13,918 bases of DNA, taken from NCBI GenBank assembly GCA_002427325.1, contig DIQS01000038.1, forward strand, positions 61,086 through 75,003, written 5' to 3'. Numbering within the stretch: position 1 is the stretch's first letter; each line of letters starts with the position of its first letter. The notes below the pieces were generated by a model. The model made no database searches and was not told where the DNA came from. It saw only the letters and a list, made by a program, of their open reading frames with translations. Source of the DNA: Cloacimonetes bacterium UBA5456. GTDB lineage: Bacteria; Cloacimonadota; Cloacimonadia; Cloacimonadales; Cloacimonadaceae. The position numbers and the translations under genes are program-made. Below are positions 7,137-13,918 of this stretch, in pieces.

Positions 7137-7460
7137 ATGAATAACCCTGTTATGAATTTGCAAGAAAGGCTGCAGAAACTGCTTGATCAGTATGCTGCAG
7201 ATAAGATAGAGATCGAAAAGCTCAAGAAGGACAATTCTGAGCTCAAAGACGAGAATATGCAGCTCATGGCTCAGCTTGAAGAATATGGCAAGCATCAGCT
7301 TCAAAACGATGAGAACTACAAAGCTCTCGTTGCCGAGAGAGATGAGCTGAAAAGACAGCATCAGGAATTGGAGCAAATGCTCTTGGGCATCGAAGGAATC
7401 GCCGATGATGCCTTAGGCAGGATTGACGACCTTTTCCCACTGCTTGAGGAGACAAACTAA
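7137..7460 (+). CDS. ZapB-like coiled-coil protein (putative cell-division factor)
   Basis: A 107-residue acidic, almost wholly helical protein. Heptad-like Leu/Ile spacing runs from about residue 8 to 85 (LQERLQKLLDQY, IEIEKLKKDNSELKDENMQLMAQLEEY, ELKRQHQELEQMLLGI), and the tail reads GRIDDLFPLLEE. There are no enzyme motifs, signal peptide or membrane segment. It directly precedes zapA with a 2-nt gap; a small coiled coil beside zapA is often annotated as ZapB, which links ZapA-FtsZ to the nucleoid. That role is inferred from context and shape, since coiled coils give weak homology signals. The start is ATG 7137 with GAGG at 7128-7131; GTG 7131 overlaps that site and is less likely. It begins 2 nt after the pheT stop. 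Confidence 0.75.
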   Translation: MNNPVMNLQERLQKLLDQYAADKIEIEKLKKDNSELKDENMQLMAQLEEYGKHQLQNDENYKALVAERDELKRQHQELEQMLLGIEGIADDALGRIDDLFPLLEETN

Positions 7461-7462
7461 TC

Positions 7463-7729
7463 ATGAAACCGGTTGAGGTGGAAATCTTTGGCAGAAGATT
7501 TAGTCTTCGCAGCGACAAGCCCACCGAAACAATTCAACTGGCGAATGCTATCTCCCAGCAGGTCAACGAACTCTATGAGAAATATGAACATTTGGATTTC
7601 TCGCGCCTGCTCCTCCTTGCCGCATTTGAGCGGGAAGAAAAGCTGCGAGACTTAATTAAAGAAAACGAGGAGCTCAGATCCGAGTTAGATCGGGTCAATC
7701 AGATGATCGAAAAGATCATGAATATGTGA
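7463..7729 (+). CDS. zapA: Cell division protein ZapA
   Basis: An 88-residue ZapA-family protein that bundles FtsZ filaments and stabilises the Z ring at mid-cell. The N-terminal globular part shows the family pattern VEVEIFGRRFSLRSD, then TETIQLANAISQQVNELYEKY and LDFSRLLLLAAFEREEKL. Residues about 52-88 form the C-terminal dimerising coiled coil (LIKENEELRSELDRVNQMIEKIM). It is shorter than E. coli ZapA (109) but within the family range. ATG follows GAGGAG at 7446-7451, 2 nt after the upstream stop. The 6S-like RNA begins just after its stop codon, the zapA-ssrS order known from many bacteria. Confidence 0.92.
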   Translation: MKPVEVEIFGRRFSLRSDKPTETIQLANAISQQVNELYEKYEHLDFSRLLLLAAFEREEKLRDLIKENEELRSELDRVNQMIEKIMNM

Positions 7730-7733
7730 TTAT

Positions 7734-7901
7734 GCCTGCGGAATTTGTGATATGGATTGCATAAAAGCCACATATTATGCAGGGAATCAAGCCATTGGCG
7801 GCGTGCGTGCCGGCATCGTCCCGGATTGCTAAGCTTTTAGGTAAGAATCCCACCTTCATAACGGCTTTGTATAAAGTCAAACATACACGGTTCCGTCGGG
7901 C
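7734..7901 (+). ncRNA. ssrS: Probable 6S RNA (RNA polymerase regulator)
   Basis: There is no credible gene between zapA and rny. The segment has a long closing stem: GCCTGCGGAA (7734-7743) pairs with TTCCGTCGGGC (7891-7901) with one bulge and one G-U. The stem continues as GTG-a-TATG (7747-7754) with CATACAC (7882-7888). Inside are a 5' hairpin GCATAA/TTATGC (7759-7764/7775-7780), a GGGA/TCCC inner stem (7782-7785/7848-7851) and a GC-rich terminal part with CCGG/CCGG (7810-7813/7821-7824). The result, about 168 nt with a closing stem, an open central region and a terminal stem-loop, is the 6S plan; 6S RNA mimics an open promoter and sequesters sigma-70 holoenzyme. zapA-ssrS is conserved in proteobacteria, where a folate gene follows in E. 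coli, and zapA-6S-rny order is recalled for some deltaproteobacteria. Exact ends were not determined. Confidence 0.72.
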
Positions 7902-7914
7902 TTTCTTGAAAATT

Positions 7915-7935
7915 AGTGTGGTGAGCTTTGCCACT
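7915..7935 (+). other. Small hairpin between the 6S-like RNA and rny
   Basis: GTGG (7918-7921) pairs with CCAC (7931-7934) with a 9-nt loop and no T run. It is weak and may be chance. Nothing else is recognisable in 7902-7957 before the rny Shine-Dalgarno AAGGA at 7958-7962. Confidence 0.2.
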
Positions 7936-7969
7936 GCGCGATATATAGATCTAAATTAAGGAAAAAGCG

Positions 7970-9532
7970 ATGAACACATACATTTGGTTTGCCATAGGCA
8001 TAGCTCTCGGGCTTGTCGTGGCTCTATTGTTCTACCTCGTAAAACGTAACACAGCCTTCAAGAGCATAGCCCAATCCACCGAGATAGCTGAAAACATCAA
8101 GAAAGAAGCTGCCTTGGAAGCCGAGAACACCAAGAAATCGGCATTGCTCGAAGCTCGTGATGAATGGTTTAAACAAAAGAAAATCCTCGATGAAGAGGTC
8201 AAAGAAAGACAGCGCGAACTAAGAGTCCAAGAGAAGAAATATAACGAACGCCTCAGCAGTTTGGATAAGAGGCTCGACTCGCTGGATAAGAAGGAAAACG
8301 GTCTCAGTGAACAAGAAAAGAATCTGAGACTCAAAGAAGACAGCATCAAAGAGAAATCCGAAGAGTTTGATGCCCTCATCCTCAAACAAAAAGAAAAGCT
8401 TGCCGAAGTGGCCGGAATCAGTAGGGAAGAAGCACTCGAAAGATTGCGCCAAGAATTGATCAACACCGCTCGACAAGCGGCTGCAACCGATGCCAAACTC
8501 TCCATTGAACAGATCAAACTCGATACCAATAAGAAGGCTTCCGAGATCCTGGCGACCGCTATTCAGCGCATGGCTGTGGATCATGTTTCCGAGAGTACTG
8601 TCTCCGTAGTTTCCCTGCCTTCAGACGAGATGAAAGGACGCATCATCGGGCGCGAAGGGCGCAATATCCGCACCTTTGAAAAGGCATCCGGAGTGGATAT
8701 CATCATTGACGATACCCCCGAAGCGGTTGTCCTTTCTTGCTTTGATCCCGTGCGTCGTGAGGTCGGCAGACTTGCTCTCGAAAAGCTCATCTCCGACGGG
8801 CGTATCCATCCCGGCAGGATTGAAGAAGTTATCGCCAAGACGGCAAAAGAGATGGACGAGACCCTGATCAAGATCGGTGAACAAGCTGTTTTGGAGACTA
8901 ATATCCACAATATTTCGCCCAATCTCATCAAGACCCTCGGACGCCTGCACTATCGCACCTCTTACGGTCAAAACGTTTTGCAACATAGCATTGAAGCAGC
9001 ATGGATTTGCGGCATCTTGGCGGCAGAGATCGATCTCGATCAAGAAATTGCCCGTCGCGCCGGACTCTTGCACGATATTGGCAAGGCTGTGGATCATGAA
9101 TTTGACGGCACTCACGCCATCATCGGCGCCAATCTTGCCCGCAAAAACGGCGAGGGAAAGATCATCGTCAATGCCATCGAAGCTCACCACGAGGAAGTGG
9201 AAGCGATTTCCATATATGCCGCATTGGTACAGGCTTCAGACGCCATTTCAGGTGCCCGACCGGGCGCAAGACGCGAGATGCTCGAAACCTATATGCAGCG
9301 CCTTGCCAAGCTCGAAGAGATCGCCAATTCCGTGGACGGTGTGAATAAATCCTATGCCATCCAAGCAGGACGCGAGCTCAGAATCATCGTCGAACCCGGC
9401 ACTATCGAGGAAAATCAGACCCCGCTTATGGCTGCCGAGATCGCCTCTGCCATCGAAAAACAGGTGCAATATCCCGGACAAATCAAAGTCACCGTCATTC
9501 GCGAAACGCGCCAAATTGCCATGGCAAAATAA
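7970..9532 (+). CDS. rny: Ribonuclease Y (membrane-anchored endoribonuclease)
   Basis: RNase Y starts bulk mRNA decay by endonucleolytic cuts and is tethered to the inner face of the membrane. It has 520 residues, the normal length. Residues 4-24 form the N-terminal membrane helix, and 30-205 a charged coiled coil full of KE/LD heptads. The KH domain has the GxxG signature IIGREGRN at 225-232 and extends to about 275. The HD domain carries His339 (LQHS), His368-Asp369 (LLHDIGK), EAHHEE at 405-410 and Asp424 (QASDAISGARPG). The C-terminal YAIQAGRELRIIVEP and ending QIKVTVIRETR are family-typical. ATG follows AAGGA with a 7-nt spacer. It is followed without any gap by the ymdB-type gene, the usual rny-ymdB pair. 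Confidence 0.98.
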   Translation: MNTYIWFAIGIALGLVVALLFYLVKRNTAFKSIAQSTEIAENIKKEAALEAENTKKSALLEARDEWFKQKKILDEEVKERQRELRVQEKKYNERLSSLDKRLDSLDKKENGLSEQEKNLRLKEDSIKEKSEEFDALILKQKEKLAEVAGISREEALERLRQELINTARQAAATDAKLSIEQIKLDTNKKASEILATAIQRMAVDHVSESTVSVVSLPSDEMKGRIIGREGRNIRTFEKASGVDIIIDDTPEAVVLSCFDPVRREVGRLALEKLISDGRIHPGRIEEVIAKTAKEMDETLIKIGEQAVLETNIHNISPNLIKTLGRLHYRTSYGQNVLQHSIEAAWICGILAAEIDLDQEIARRAGLLHDIGKAVDHEFDGTHAIIGANLARKNGEGKIIVNAIEAHHEEVEAISIYAALVQASDAISGARPGARREMLETYMQRLAKLEEIANSVDGVNKSYAIQAGRELRIIVEPGTIEENQTPLMAAEIASAIEKQVQYPGQIKVTVIRETRQIAMAK

Positions 9533-10312
9533 ATGAGAATACTCTTTTTTGGTGATGTCTTCGGAAAGCCCGGCAGGCAACTGGTGATCGGCAACCTGCC
9601 CGCTCTTATCAACAAGCATGAAGTGGATTTTGTGCTTGCAAATTGTGAGAACTTGGCTGACGGTCGTGGCGTCACGGAAAAAACACTCAAACAACTGATC
9701 CGCTTTGGTGTGGACGGCTTTACCAGTGGCAATCACCTCTGGGATAGAGAAGAATCTTTTGCCTTCATCGCCGAAGAGCCGAAGCTCACCAAACCCTTAA
9801 ACTTCCCCAAAAAAGCACTCGGCAATCGCAGCTATATCATGGAGAAAAACGGCAAGAAGCTCGAGATCATCACCCTTTGCGGACAGGTCTATATGCCGCC
9901 TGCAAATTCTCCTTTCGAGGCTTTTGACGAGTTTTGGGAGAGCCGCGATCAGAGCATCCCCTTGCTGGTGGATTTCCATGGCGAATCAACCGCTGAAAAG
10001 CGCGCTTTCGCCTGGTATGTCGATGAACGAGCCAGCGCTTTATTGGGAACTCACACCCATGTTCAAACCGCTGACGAAGAGATCTTGCCCGGTGGCACGG
10101 CATACATCACGGATGTGGGCATGACCGGCGGACACGACAGCGTTATAGGCGTGAAGAAAGACATTATTTTGCAGAAAATGACCACTGCGATGCCCATCCG
10201 CTATGAGACCTCATATAGGGGCACGCGGATCAACGCCGTGCTGGTGGATATCGACGAAACTACAAATAGAGCGACTTCCATCACGCGGATAAACACCCCG
10301 ATCGAGGTATAA
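9533..10312 (+). CDS. ymdB: YmdB-family (TIGR00282) metallophosphoesterase
   Basis: A 259-residue calcineurin-like phosphoesterase of the family whose Bacillus member YmdB hydrolyses 2',3'- and 3',5'-cyclic nucleotides and influences biofilm and motility choices. Metal ligands are visible in order: Asp8 (FFGDVFGKPGR), Glu39-Asn40 (ANCENLADGRG), Asn67-His68 (SGNHLWD), His149 (VDFHGES), His174 and His176 (GTHTHVQTADE), with MTGGHDSVIG following. Length and motifs are complete. Its ATG abuts the rny TAA with no spacer, so translation is probably coupled and RNA turnover may be functionally linked. The cellular substrate in this organism is unknown. Confidence 0.93.
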   Translation: MRILFFGDVFGKPGRQLVIGNLPALINKHEVDFVLANCENLADGRGVTEKTLKQLIRFGVDGFTSGNHLWDREESFAFIAEEPKLTKPLNFPKKALGNRSYIMEKNGKKLEIITLCGQVYMPPANSPFEAFDEFWESRDQSIPLLVDFHGESTAEKRAFAWYVDERASALLGTHTHVQTADEEILPGGTAYITDVGMTGGHDSVIGVKKDIILQKMTTAMPIRYETSYRGTRINAVLVDIDETTNRATSITRINTPIEV

Positions 10313-10316
10313 ATCA

Positions 10317-11237
10317 ATGGAAAAGAAGCTGATAGGCAAACCAATTGCAAGCGTTATCAACAAGATTAACAAGGACTTAGTTCAAGAACACGAGCTGAGC
10401 CCCAAGATGGTATTGATCCAAGTAGGCGAAGACCCCGCCAGCTCATATTACGTCCAAAGCATCATCAAGACAGCGGCGAAACTGGGCTGCGAAGCAGAGC
10501 TTTTGACCTTGGCTGCCGATGCCGGACAGGAAGAACTTTTGGGCACGATTTATATGGCAAATCAAAACCCGGACATTCACGGGATCATGGTCCAAAAGCC
10601 CTTACCAAAGGGATTTGAGGAGCATATTATCAATGAAAAGATCGATCCCATGAAGGACATCGATGCGCTGAACCCCGTCAATCTCGGTCTCATGCTGATG
10701 GAAAACGAACGTTTCGTTCCCTGCACGCCCGCCGCAGTCTATTATCTGATGCGTTATTACGGCATCGATCCCGCGGGTAAAAACCTCGTTATTCTGGGTC
10801 GTTCCAACGTCGTGGGCAAACCTCTGGCAAATATGTTGCTCTGGAAGAGAGCCTTTGCAAACGCGACGGTCACCGTGTGTCACAGCCGCACCAAAAACAT
10901 AGAAGAAATATGTCAAAACGCTGATATTCTCATCTCGGCAATCGGCATTGCGCACTTCGTGAAAGAAGAAATGATCAAAGAAAAAGCAATTATTATTGAT
11001 GTGGGAATTAACAAGATAAAAGACGCTTCCGGCGAGGATATATTCGTGGGTGACGTGGACTTTGAAGCTTGCTATGACAAGGCTTTAGCGCTCACTCCCG
11101 TCCCCGGCGGAATAGGCAGGATCACCACTGCCGTTCTCTATTCCCACCTCGTTCAATCTGCCCTTTTTGCAAGAAACATAAACAAAAATGTTGACGAATT
11201 AATCAATATTAAATTAAGTGAAAACCATGAGAAATAA
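10317..11237 (+). CDS. folD: FolD-family methylenetetrahydrofolate dehydrogenase, probably lacking cyclohydrolase activity
   Basis: A 306-residue FolD homologue; the family interconverts methylene-, methenyl- and formyl-THF using NAD(P). Landmarks: VGEDPASSYYVQ (36-47), GIMVQKPLP (89-97, Gln93), KDIDALNPVN (113-122, Asp116), the dinucleotide loop LGRSNVVGKP (160-169), IIDVGIN (226-232) and TPVPGGIGRITT (260-271). Aligned by eye to E. coli FolD without gaps from the Tyr to the following Gly, Tyr45 matches Tyr50, but the essential cyclohydrolase Lys54 is Ile49; only the Lys two positions on (Lys51) is kept. DVDGF has become DIDAL and PGGVGPMT has become PGGIGRIT. Loss of this Lys abolishes cyclohydrolase but not dehydrogenase activity in the human enzyme, and yeast Mtd1, also without it, is a monofunctional dehydrogenase. 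A dehydrogenase-only enzyme is therefore likely (inference). It lies 4 nt after the ymdB-type gene. Confidence 0.93.
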   Translation: MEKKLIGKPIASVINKINKDLVQEHELSPKMVLIQVGEDPASSYYVQSIIKTAAKLGCEAELLTLAADAGQEELLGTIYMANQNPDIHGIMVQKPLPKGFEEHIINEKIDPMKDIDALNPVNLGLMLMENERFVPCTPAAVYYLMRYYGIDPAGKNLVILGRSNVVGKPLANMLLWKRAFANATVTVCHSRTKNIEEICQNADILISAIGIAHFVKEEMIKEKAIIIDVGINKIKDASGEDIFVGDVDFEACYDKALALTPVPGGIGRITTAVLYSHLVQSALFARNINKNVDELINIKLSENHEK

Positions 11238-11260
11238 TAACCGATGTTTGGGAGGACTCG

Positions 11261-13690
11261 ATGAATAAAAAGAGTTCAAGACTCTTGACACTCATCTTAG
11301 TTGTCACAGCTTTTATGCTGATTATCAGCGGCTGTGGAAAATCAGGCAAGAGATTTGAGAATATTCCGCCTGTGATTAAGATCACCTCATACGGTGGCAC
11401 TTCAGATGACCATAACCCCGCACACAGCGACCCCGTGCAGAGCTTTCAACAAAAGATTTTTTGGCATGCCACAGACCAAGATGGCACAATCGCTGGCTGC
11501 GCTTTCCGCATTTTGGATCAAGCTGGCAATCCTATCGCCACTCCGGGATATGAATTTATTGCAAGCGGCGACGATGCATCACTCATCCCCGACGCTCTCT
11601 TAGAATTGGGCGAAGGCTGGGTGATTCACTATATGTCCGGCGCAGATGAAAGCATTCCCTTAGACGACCCTGAGGCTCGTCGCACAGTTTGGACATCCCA
11701 AAAGTATGCAGTGATTAACTTCCCTGCTGCTGATGAAAATGGTGTCCAGCAAGACACGATTTCCCGCTTTGAGATCGTGGCCATGGACAATCGTGGTGCT
11801 ATCTCCGCTCCTGCTTGGCGCGAGTTTAATGCTCACAGCGAAATCCCTGAATGCTTCCTCAGCACCACAAAGGGAAACCCCGATGGCAAGGATACCGGAA
11901 GCGGCTTGCAGCTTGCTTTCTCGATGGTTGACCACGATCCTTACGTCCTTGAAATTCCCTTTGAATATCTCTTTAGAATCAGAAAAGCCAAAGTGGACGA
12001 CAATGGAGATATTCTCCACGACGTCAGCGTCACCGATTGGTATAGCACCTACGGTCAGAGCAAGATCAATCGCTATTTGCTTACCGGCGACACCGAACCT
12101 GCGCTCACCTATGACTATGATGAAGAGACAGGCGCATATAATAACACCATCACAATCGTTGAAGCCCGAGTTCGTGACATGGCCGGCATACTTTCCGCGC
12201 ATCCGGATGATGTGGACTCAGTTGTTCACACCACTCTCTCCATTCGCATGAAGATCAAACCCGGTTTCAGCCCGAAAGCTTGGTTGTATTCCGATAAGCT
12301 TTATGCCCTCGGCGATAATCACTACGATTATTGGCGTTATAGCAGCTCAAATGAAGAGCTTCCTTTCGTTGAAACCACCTCTTATGAGGGATTTGGAACC
12401 TCTTTCTTTAAGGATGCCAATGGCAGGAACACCGTCGTCTATAGCTCCAACCTCAAAGTGTATATGCGTTGGGGCTGGCTCGGCGAATATGCCAAAGAAG
12501 AACCTTTTGAATATGTCTTGGACGATCCCTATCAAAAGAGGGAAAATAACGTCCTCGACGAAGACAGTTACAATTTGGAAAACAGATTCGTGAACTATTA
12601 TAGCGAGATCACTCATTTTGATCTGCGTTATGACGACGATGCCTTTGATTTTGCACCATATAGAGACAGAATCATCACTGAATTAGACGATGCAGGAAAT
12701 CCCGTCAGATGGCTCAGAGTTCCTGTGAACTCCGTGCTTGGACAGTCCCTCATTCTCACGGCTGACCAAGTGATGCCCGGAGCTCACAAGTTCGAAGTGC
12801 GCTGCGTGGATATGCAAAACATCGCCTCCAAAGAACCTTATGTTTGGGAGTTTGATGTTGTGGAATATATCCCGCCTGCCCAAAGAAGAGGTGTTCTCAT
12901 CATTGATGACGACGTACATAATTCCAGCACGAGCCCCGAAGATTATGTAGATCAGTTCTATCGCGATGTCGTTAGCGGCATTGTGAATGACGATGATCTT
13001 GCAGTCATCAAAATCGCTGATTTGCAGACCGACTTTGCCGGCAAGAAATCACGTAAGCTGGCCTTCAGTGACCTGCAAAAGTATAAACTTGTGATCTATC
13101 ATGCTGATAACCCGCAAGCCAATGGTAAGCTTGACTATGTCGATGATGCGCTTACCCTCTATATGCAGCGCGGTGGAAACTTGATTATTTCCCACACCTC
13201 GCACCTCAACGGAAAGATTGGTGAAATCACCGGTAATCCGGATAGAATGGTCTTGATGAATATGCTGGGACTCAATAGCAAAAGCATCGATATCGTTAGC
13301 GGAAACAGAGTGTCTTTCTTCCAAGGTGCAAAGTCCGAAAAAAGCGGATATGCAGACATGGATTTGAAGTTTGGTGATGGCGATGATGCTTCATTCAACA
13401 ACACTGTCAACAGCCGCCACGGCTATAACGAAGTCTCATATTTCAAAATGACAGATACAAATGCCGAGCCTCTCTATAGCTTCGTTTGCAAGCCTGTCGA
13501 TTACCCCGTGCGTCCCAACCCTTCAGAAGAAGAGTTTGAATTGTTTAACGGTCAGATCGTGGGAATTCGCAAGGTAAATAATTCTCAATTCCAAAATTCT
13601 CGTGCCTATGTTTTTGGTGCTCCTCTATCATATTTGAAGATGGCAGAAGTCAAAACAATGATCGAGAAAGTCTGGTCTGAATTACCTTAA
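11261..13690 (+). CDS. Large surface/periplasmic lipoprotein with C-terminal GATase1-like domain, function unknown
   Basis: An 809-residue protein that I do not recognise by name. A lipoprotein signal peptide is clear: basic start MNKKSSR, hydrophobic 8-22 and lipobox ISGC with the lipidated Cys25. Residues about 35-535 look like beta-rich, Ig/fibronectin-like modules: phrases such as FWHATDQDGTIAGCAFRILD, FEIVAMDNRGAISAPAWREF and HKFEVRCVDMQNIASKEPYVWEF resemble repeated strands with a D-x-D-G turn. From about 543 an alpha/beta domain begins with GVLIIDDD (544-551), then YKLVIYHADNP (608-618), MQRGGNLIISHTSHL (635-649) and RAYVFGAPLSYLK (781-793), a pattern like class I glutamine amidotransferase/ThuA folds. 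No catalytic triad could be assigned. ATG follows GGAGG by 5 nt. It lies 23 nt after folD and ends at a strong terminator. Confidence 0.85.
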   Translation: MNKKSSRLLTLILVVTAFMLIISGCGKSGKRFENIPPVIKITSYGGTSDDHNPAHSDPVQSFQQKIFWHATDQDGTIAGCAFRILDQAGNPIATPGYEFIASGDDASLIPDALLELGEGWVIHYMSGADESIPLDDPEARRTVWTSQKYAVINFPAADENGVQQDTISRFEIVAMDNRGAISAPAWREFNAHSEIPECFLSTTKGNPDGKDTGSGLQLAFSMVDHDPYVLEIPFEYLFRIRKAKVDDNGDILHDVSVTDWYSTYGQSKINRYLLTGDTEPALTYDYDEETGAYNNTITIVEARVRDMAGILSAHPDDVDSVVHTTLSIRMKIKPGFSPKAWLYSDKLYALGDNHYDYWRYSSSNEELPFVETTSYEGFGTSFFKDANGRNTVVYSSNLKVYMRWGWLGEYAKEEPFEYVLDDPYQKRENNVLDEDSYNLENRFVNYYSEITHFDLRYDDDAFDFAPYRDRIITELDDAGNPVRWLRVPVNSVLGQSLILTADQVMPGAHKFEVRCVDMQNIASKEPYVWEFDVVEYIPPAQRRGVLIIDDDVHNSSTSPEDYVDQFYRDVVSGIVNDDDLAVIKIADLQTDFAGKKSRKLAFSDLQKYKLVIYHADNPQANGKLDYVDDALTLYMQRGGNLIISHTSHLNGKIGEITGNPDRMVLMNMLGLNSKSIDIVSGNRVSFFQGAKSEKSGYADMDLKFGDGDDASFNNTVNSRHGYNEVSYFKMTDTNAEPLYSFVCKPVDYPVRPNPSEEEFELFNGQIVGIRKVNNSQFQNSRAYVFGAPLSYLKMAEVKTMIEKVWSELP

Positions 13691-13707
13691 ACCCAAACAA
13701 TGAATAT

Positions 13708-13746
13708 AAACAAAGGGATTGGTCGTTTGATCGATCCCTTTGTTTT
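13708..13746 (+). terminator. Strong Rho-independent terminator closing the operon
   Basis: AAACAAAGGGAT (13708-13719) pairs with ATCCCTTTGTTT (13734-13745). The stem continues with TGGTC (13720-13724) against GATCG (13729-13733) using two wobble pairs, about 17 bp in total, with loop GTTT and T run 13743-13746. The A-rich 5' flank means it could also work on the other strand. It starts 17 nt after the lipoprotein stop. Confidence 0.88.
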
Positions 13747-13774
13747 AGCTACGAGCTACCAGCTACGAGTGACG
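13747..13774. repeat. Heptanucleotide tandem repeat (about four units)
   Basis: Four back-to-back 7-mers: AGCTACG (13747-13753), AGCTACC (13754-13760), AGCTACG (13761-13767) and AGTGACG (13768-13774). It is intergenic, directly after the terminator, with no associated gene. It is probably a simple-sequence repeat of the kind that changes copy number by slippage. Confidence 0.6.
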
Positions 13775-13804
13775 AGAAGCTTCGCACACATTCAAGGAAT
13801 AGAA

Positions 13805-13831
13805 CACGGATTTAACGGATTTGCACGGATT
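13805..13831. repeat. Short CGGATT-type repeats (about 9-10 nt period)
   Basis: CGGATT occurs at 13807, 13816 and 13826, as CACGGATTT, AACGGATTT and CACGGATTG. This is an imperfect three-copy intergenic repeat directly before the G tract. Confidence 0.5.
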
Positions 13832-13918
13832 GGGGGGGGGGTGGTGCTTTGCTGGGCTGGAGTTTCCTGGGCTGGTGGACTGGTGGTTTGGGGCGGCAAC
13901 ATCTTGTCAAGTCCTGAA
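13832..13918. repeat. G10 homopolymer and G/T-rich tail to the window edge
   Basis: Ten consecutive G (13832-13841) are followed by a strongly G- and T-rich strand with a perfect direct repeat CTGGGCTGG (13852-13860 and 13867-13875), then several CTGGTGG-like pieces and GGGG at 13890-13893. Many G runs give G-quadruplex potential on the + strand. No reading frame with coding character is seen in 13747-13918. The last bases, GGCGGCAACATCTTGTC onward, may begin a structured RNA that continues outside the window. Confidence 0.5.

Noticed and set aside
7777..7959. Possible 60-codon ORF in the zapA-rny gap
   Set aside because: It overlaps the 6S-like fold, has no ribosome-binding site or recognisable motif, and compositional features follow the RNA stem instead.
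8621..9190. Long minus-strand open frame opposite rny (189 codons), and similar ones opposite pheS and the lipoprotein gene
   Set aside because: They lie wholly inside well-supported genes on the other strand, show no family motifs, and reflect codon bias of the real gene.
1..13918. CRISPR array, insertion sequence, phage, toxin-antitoxin or tRNA gene
   Set aside because: No regularly spaced repeats with spacers, transposase or integrase motifs, terminal inverted repeats, or tRNA cloverleaf were seen; the region reads as ordinary chromosome.

Overview
The window looks like a chromosomal housekeeping region from an uncultured Gram-negative-type bacterium. A membrane serine/threonine kinase with an FGE-type C-terminal domain, a large lipoprotein, and the order infC-rpmI-rplT-pheS-pheT-zapB-like-zapA-[6S RNA]-rny-ymdB-folD suggest a Candidatus Cloacimonadota (WWE1)-like or related lineage. 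That assignment is inference from gene content and style and was not checked by any search. All genes are on the + strand and base composition is moderate. I see no insertion sequence, phage gene, CRISPR array or tRNA.

Layout: (1) 1-134 is a short upstream region with an imperfect 11-nt repeat. (2) 135-1949 encodes a kinase-TM-FGE fusion. (3) 1950-2221 is a leader holding a possible 34-codon mini-ORF, a strong terminator-like hairpin, and an upstream segment that could act as an antiterminator. (4) 2222-7134 is the translation block: IF3 (apparently starting at ATA or ATC), L35, L20, PheS and PheT. (5) 7137-7729 holds two small cell-division genes, a ZapB-like coiled coil and ZapA. (6) 7734-7901 is a non-coding segment with a long closing stem that I read as 6S RNA. 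(7) 7970-11237 holds RNase Y, a YmdB-type metallophosphoesterase and FolD. (8) 11261-13690 is a large lipoprotein of unknown function. (9) 13708-13746 is a strong terminator, followed by a repeat-rich intergenic tail with a G10 tract.

How they work together: spacing is tight from infC to the lipoprotein (1-nt overlap for pheS/pheT, 2-5 nt gaps elsewhere). No convincing intrinsic terminator interrupts the block before 13708, although two hairpins between rplT and pheS may attenuate it. The block couples translation (IF3, L35, L20, PheRS), division-ring assembly (ZapA and partner), RNA polymerase control (6S RNA), mRNA turnover (RNase Y) and one-carbon metabolism (FolD).

I did not find an obvious new defence or mobile system. 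The points most worth a second look are the non-AUG infC start behind a possible attenuator, the unannotated 6S-like RNA, a FolD lacking the usual catalytic lysine, the kinase whose FGE domain lacks one of the two catalytic cysteines, and the uncharacterised lipoprotein.
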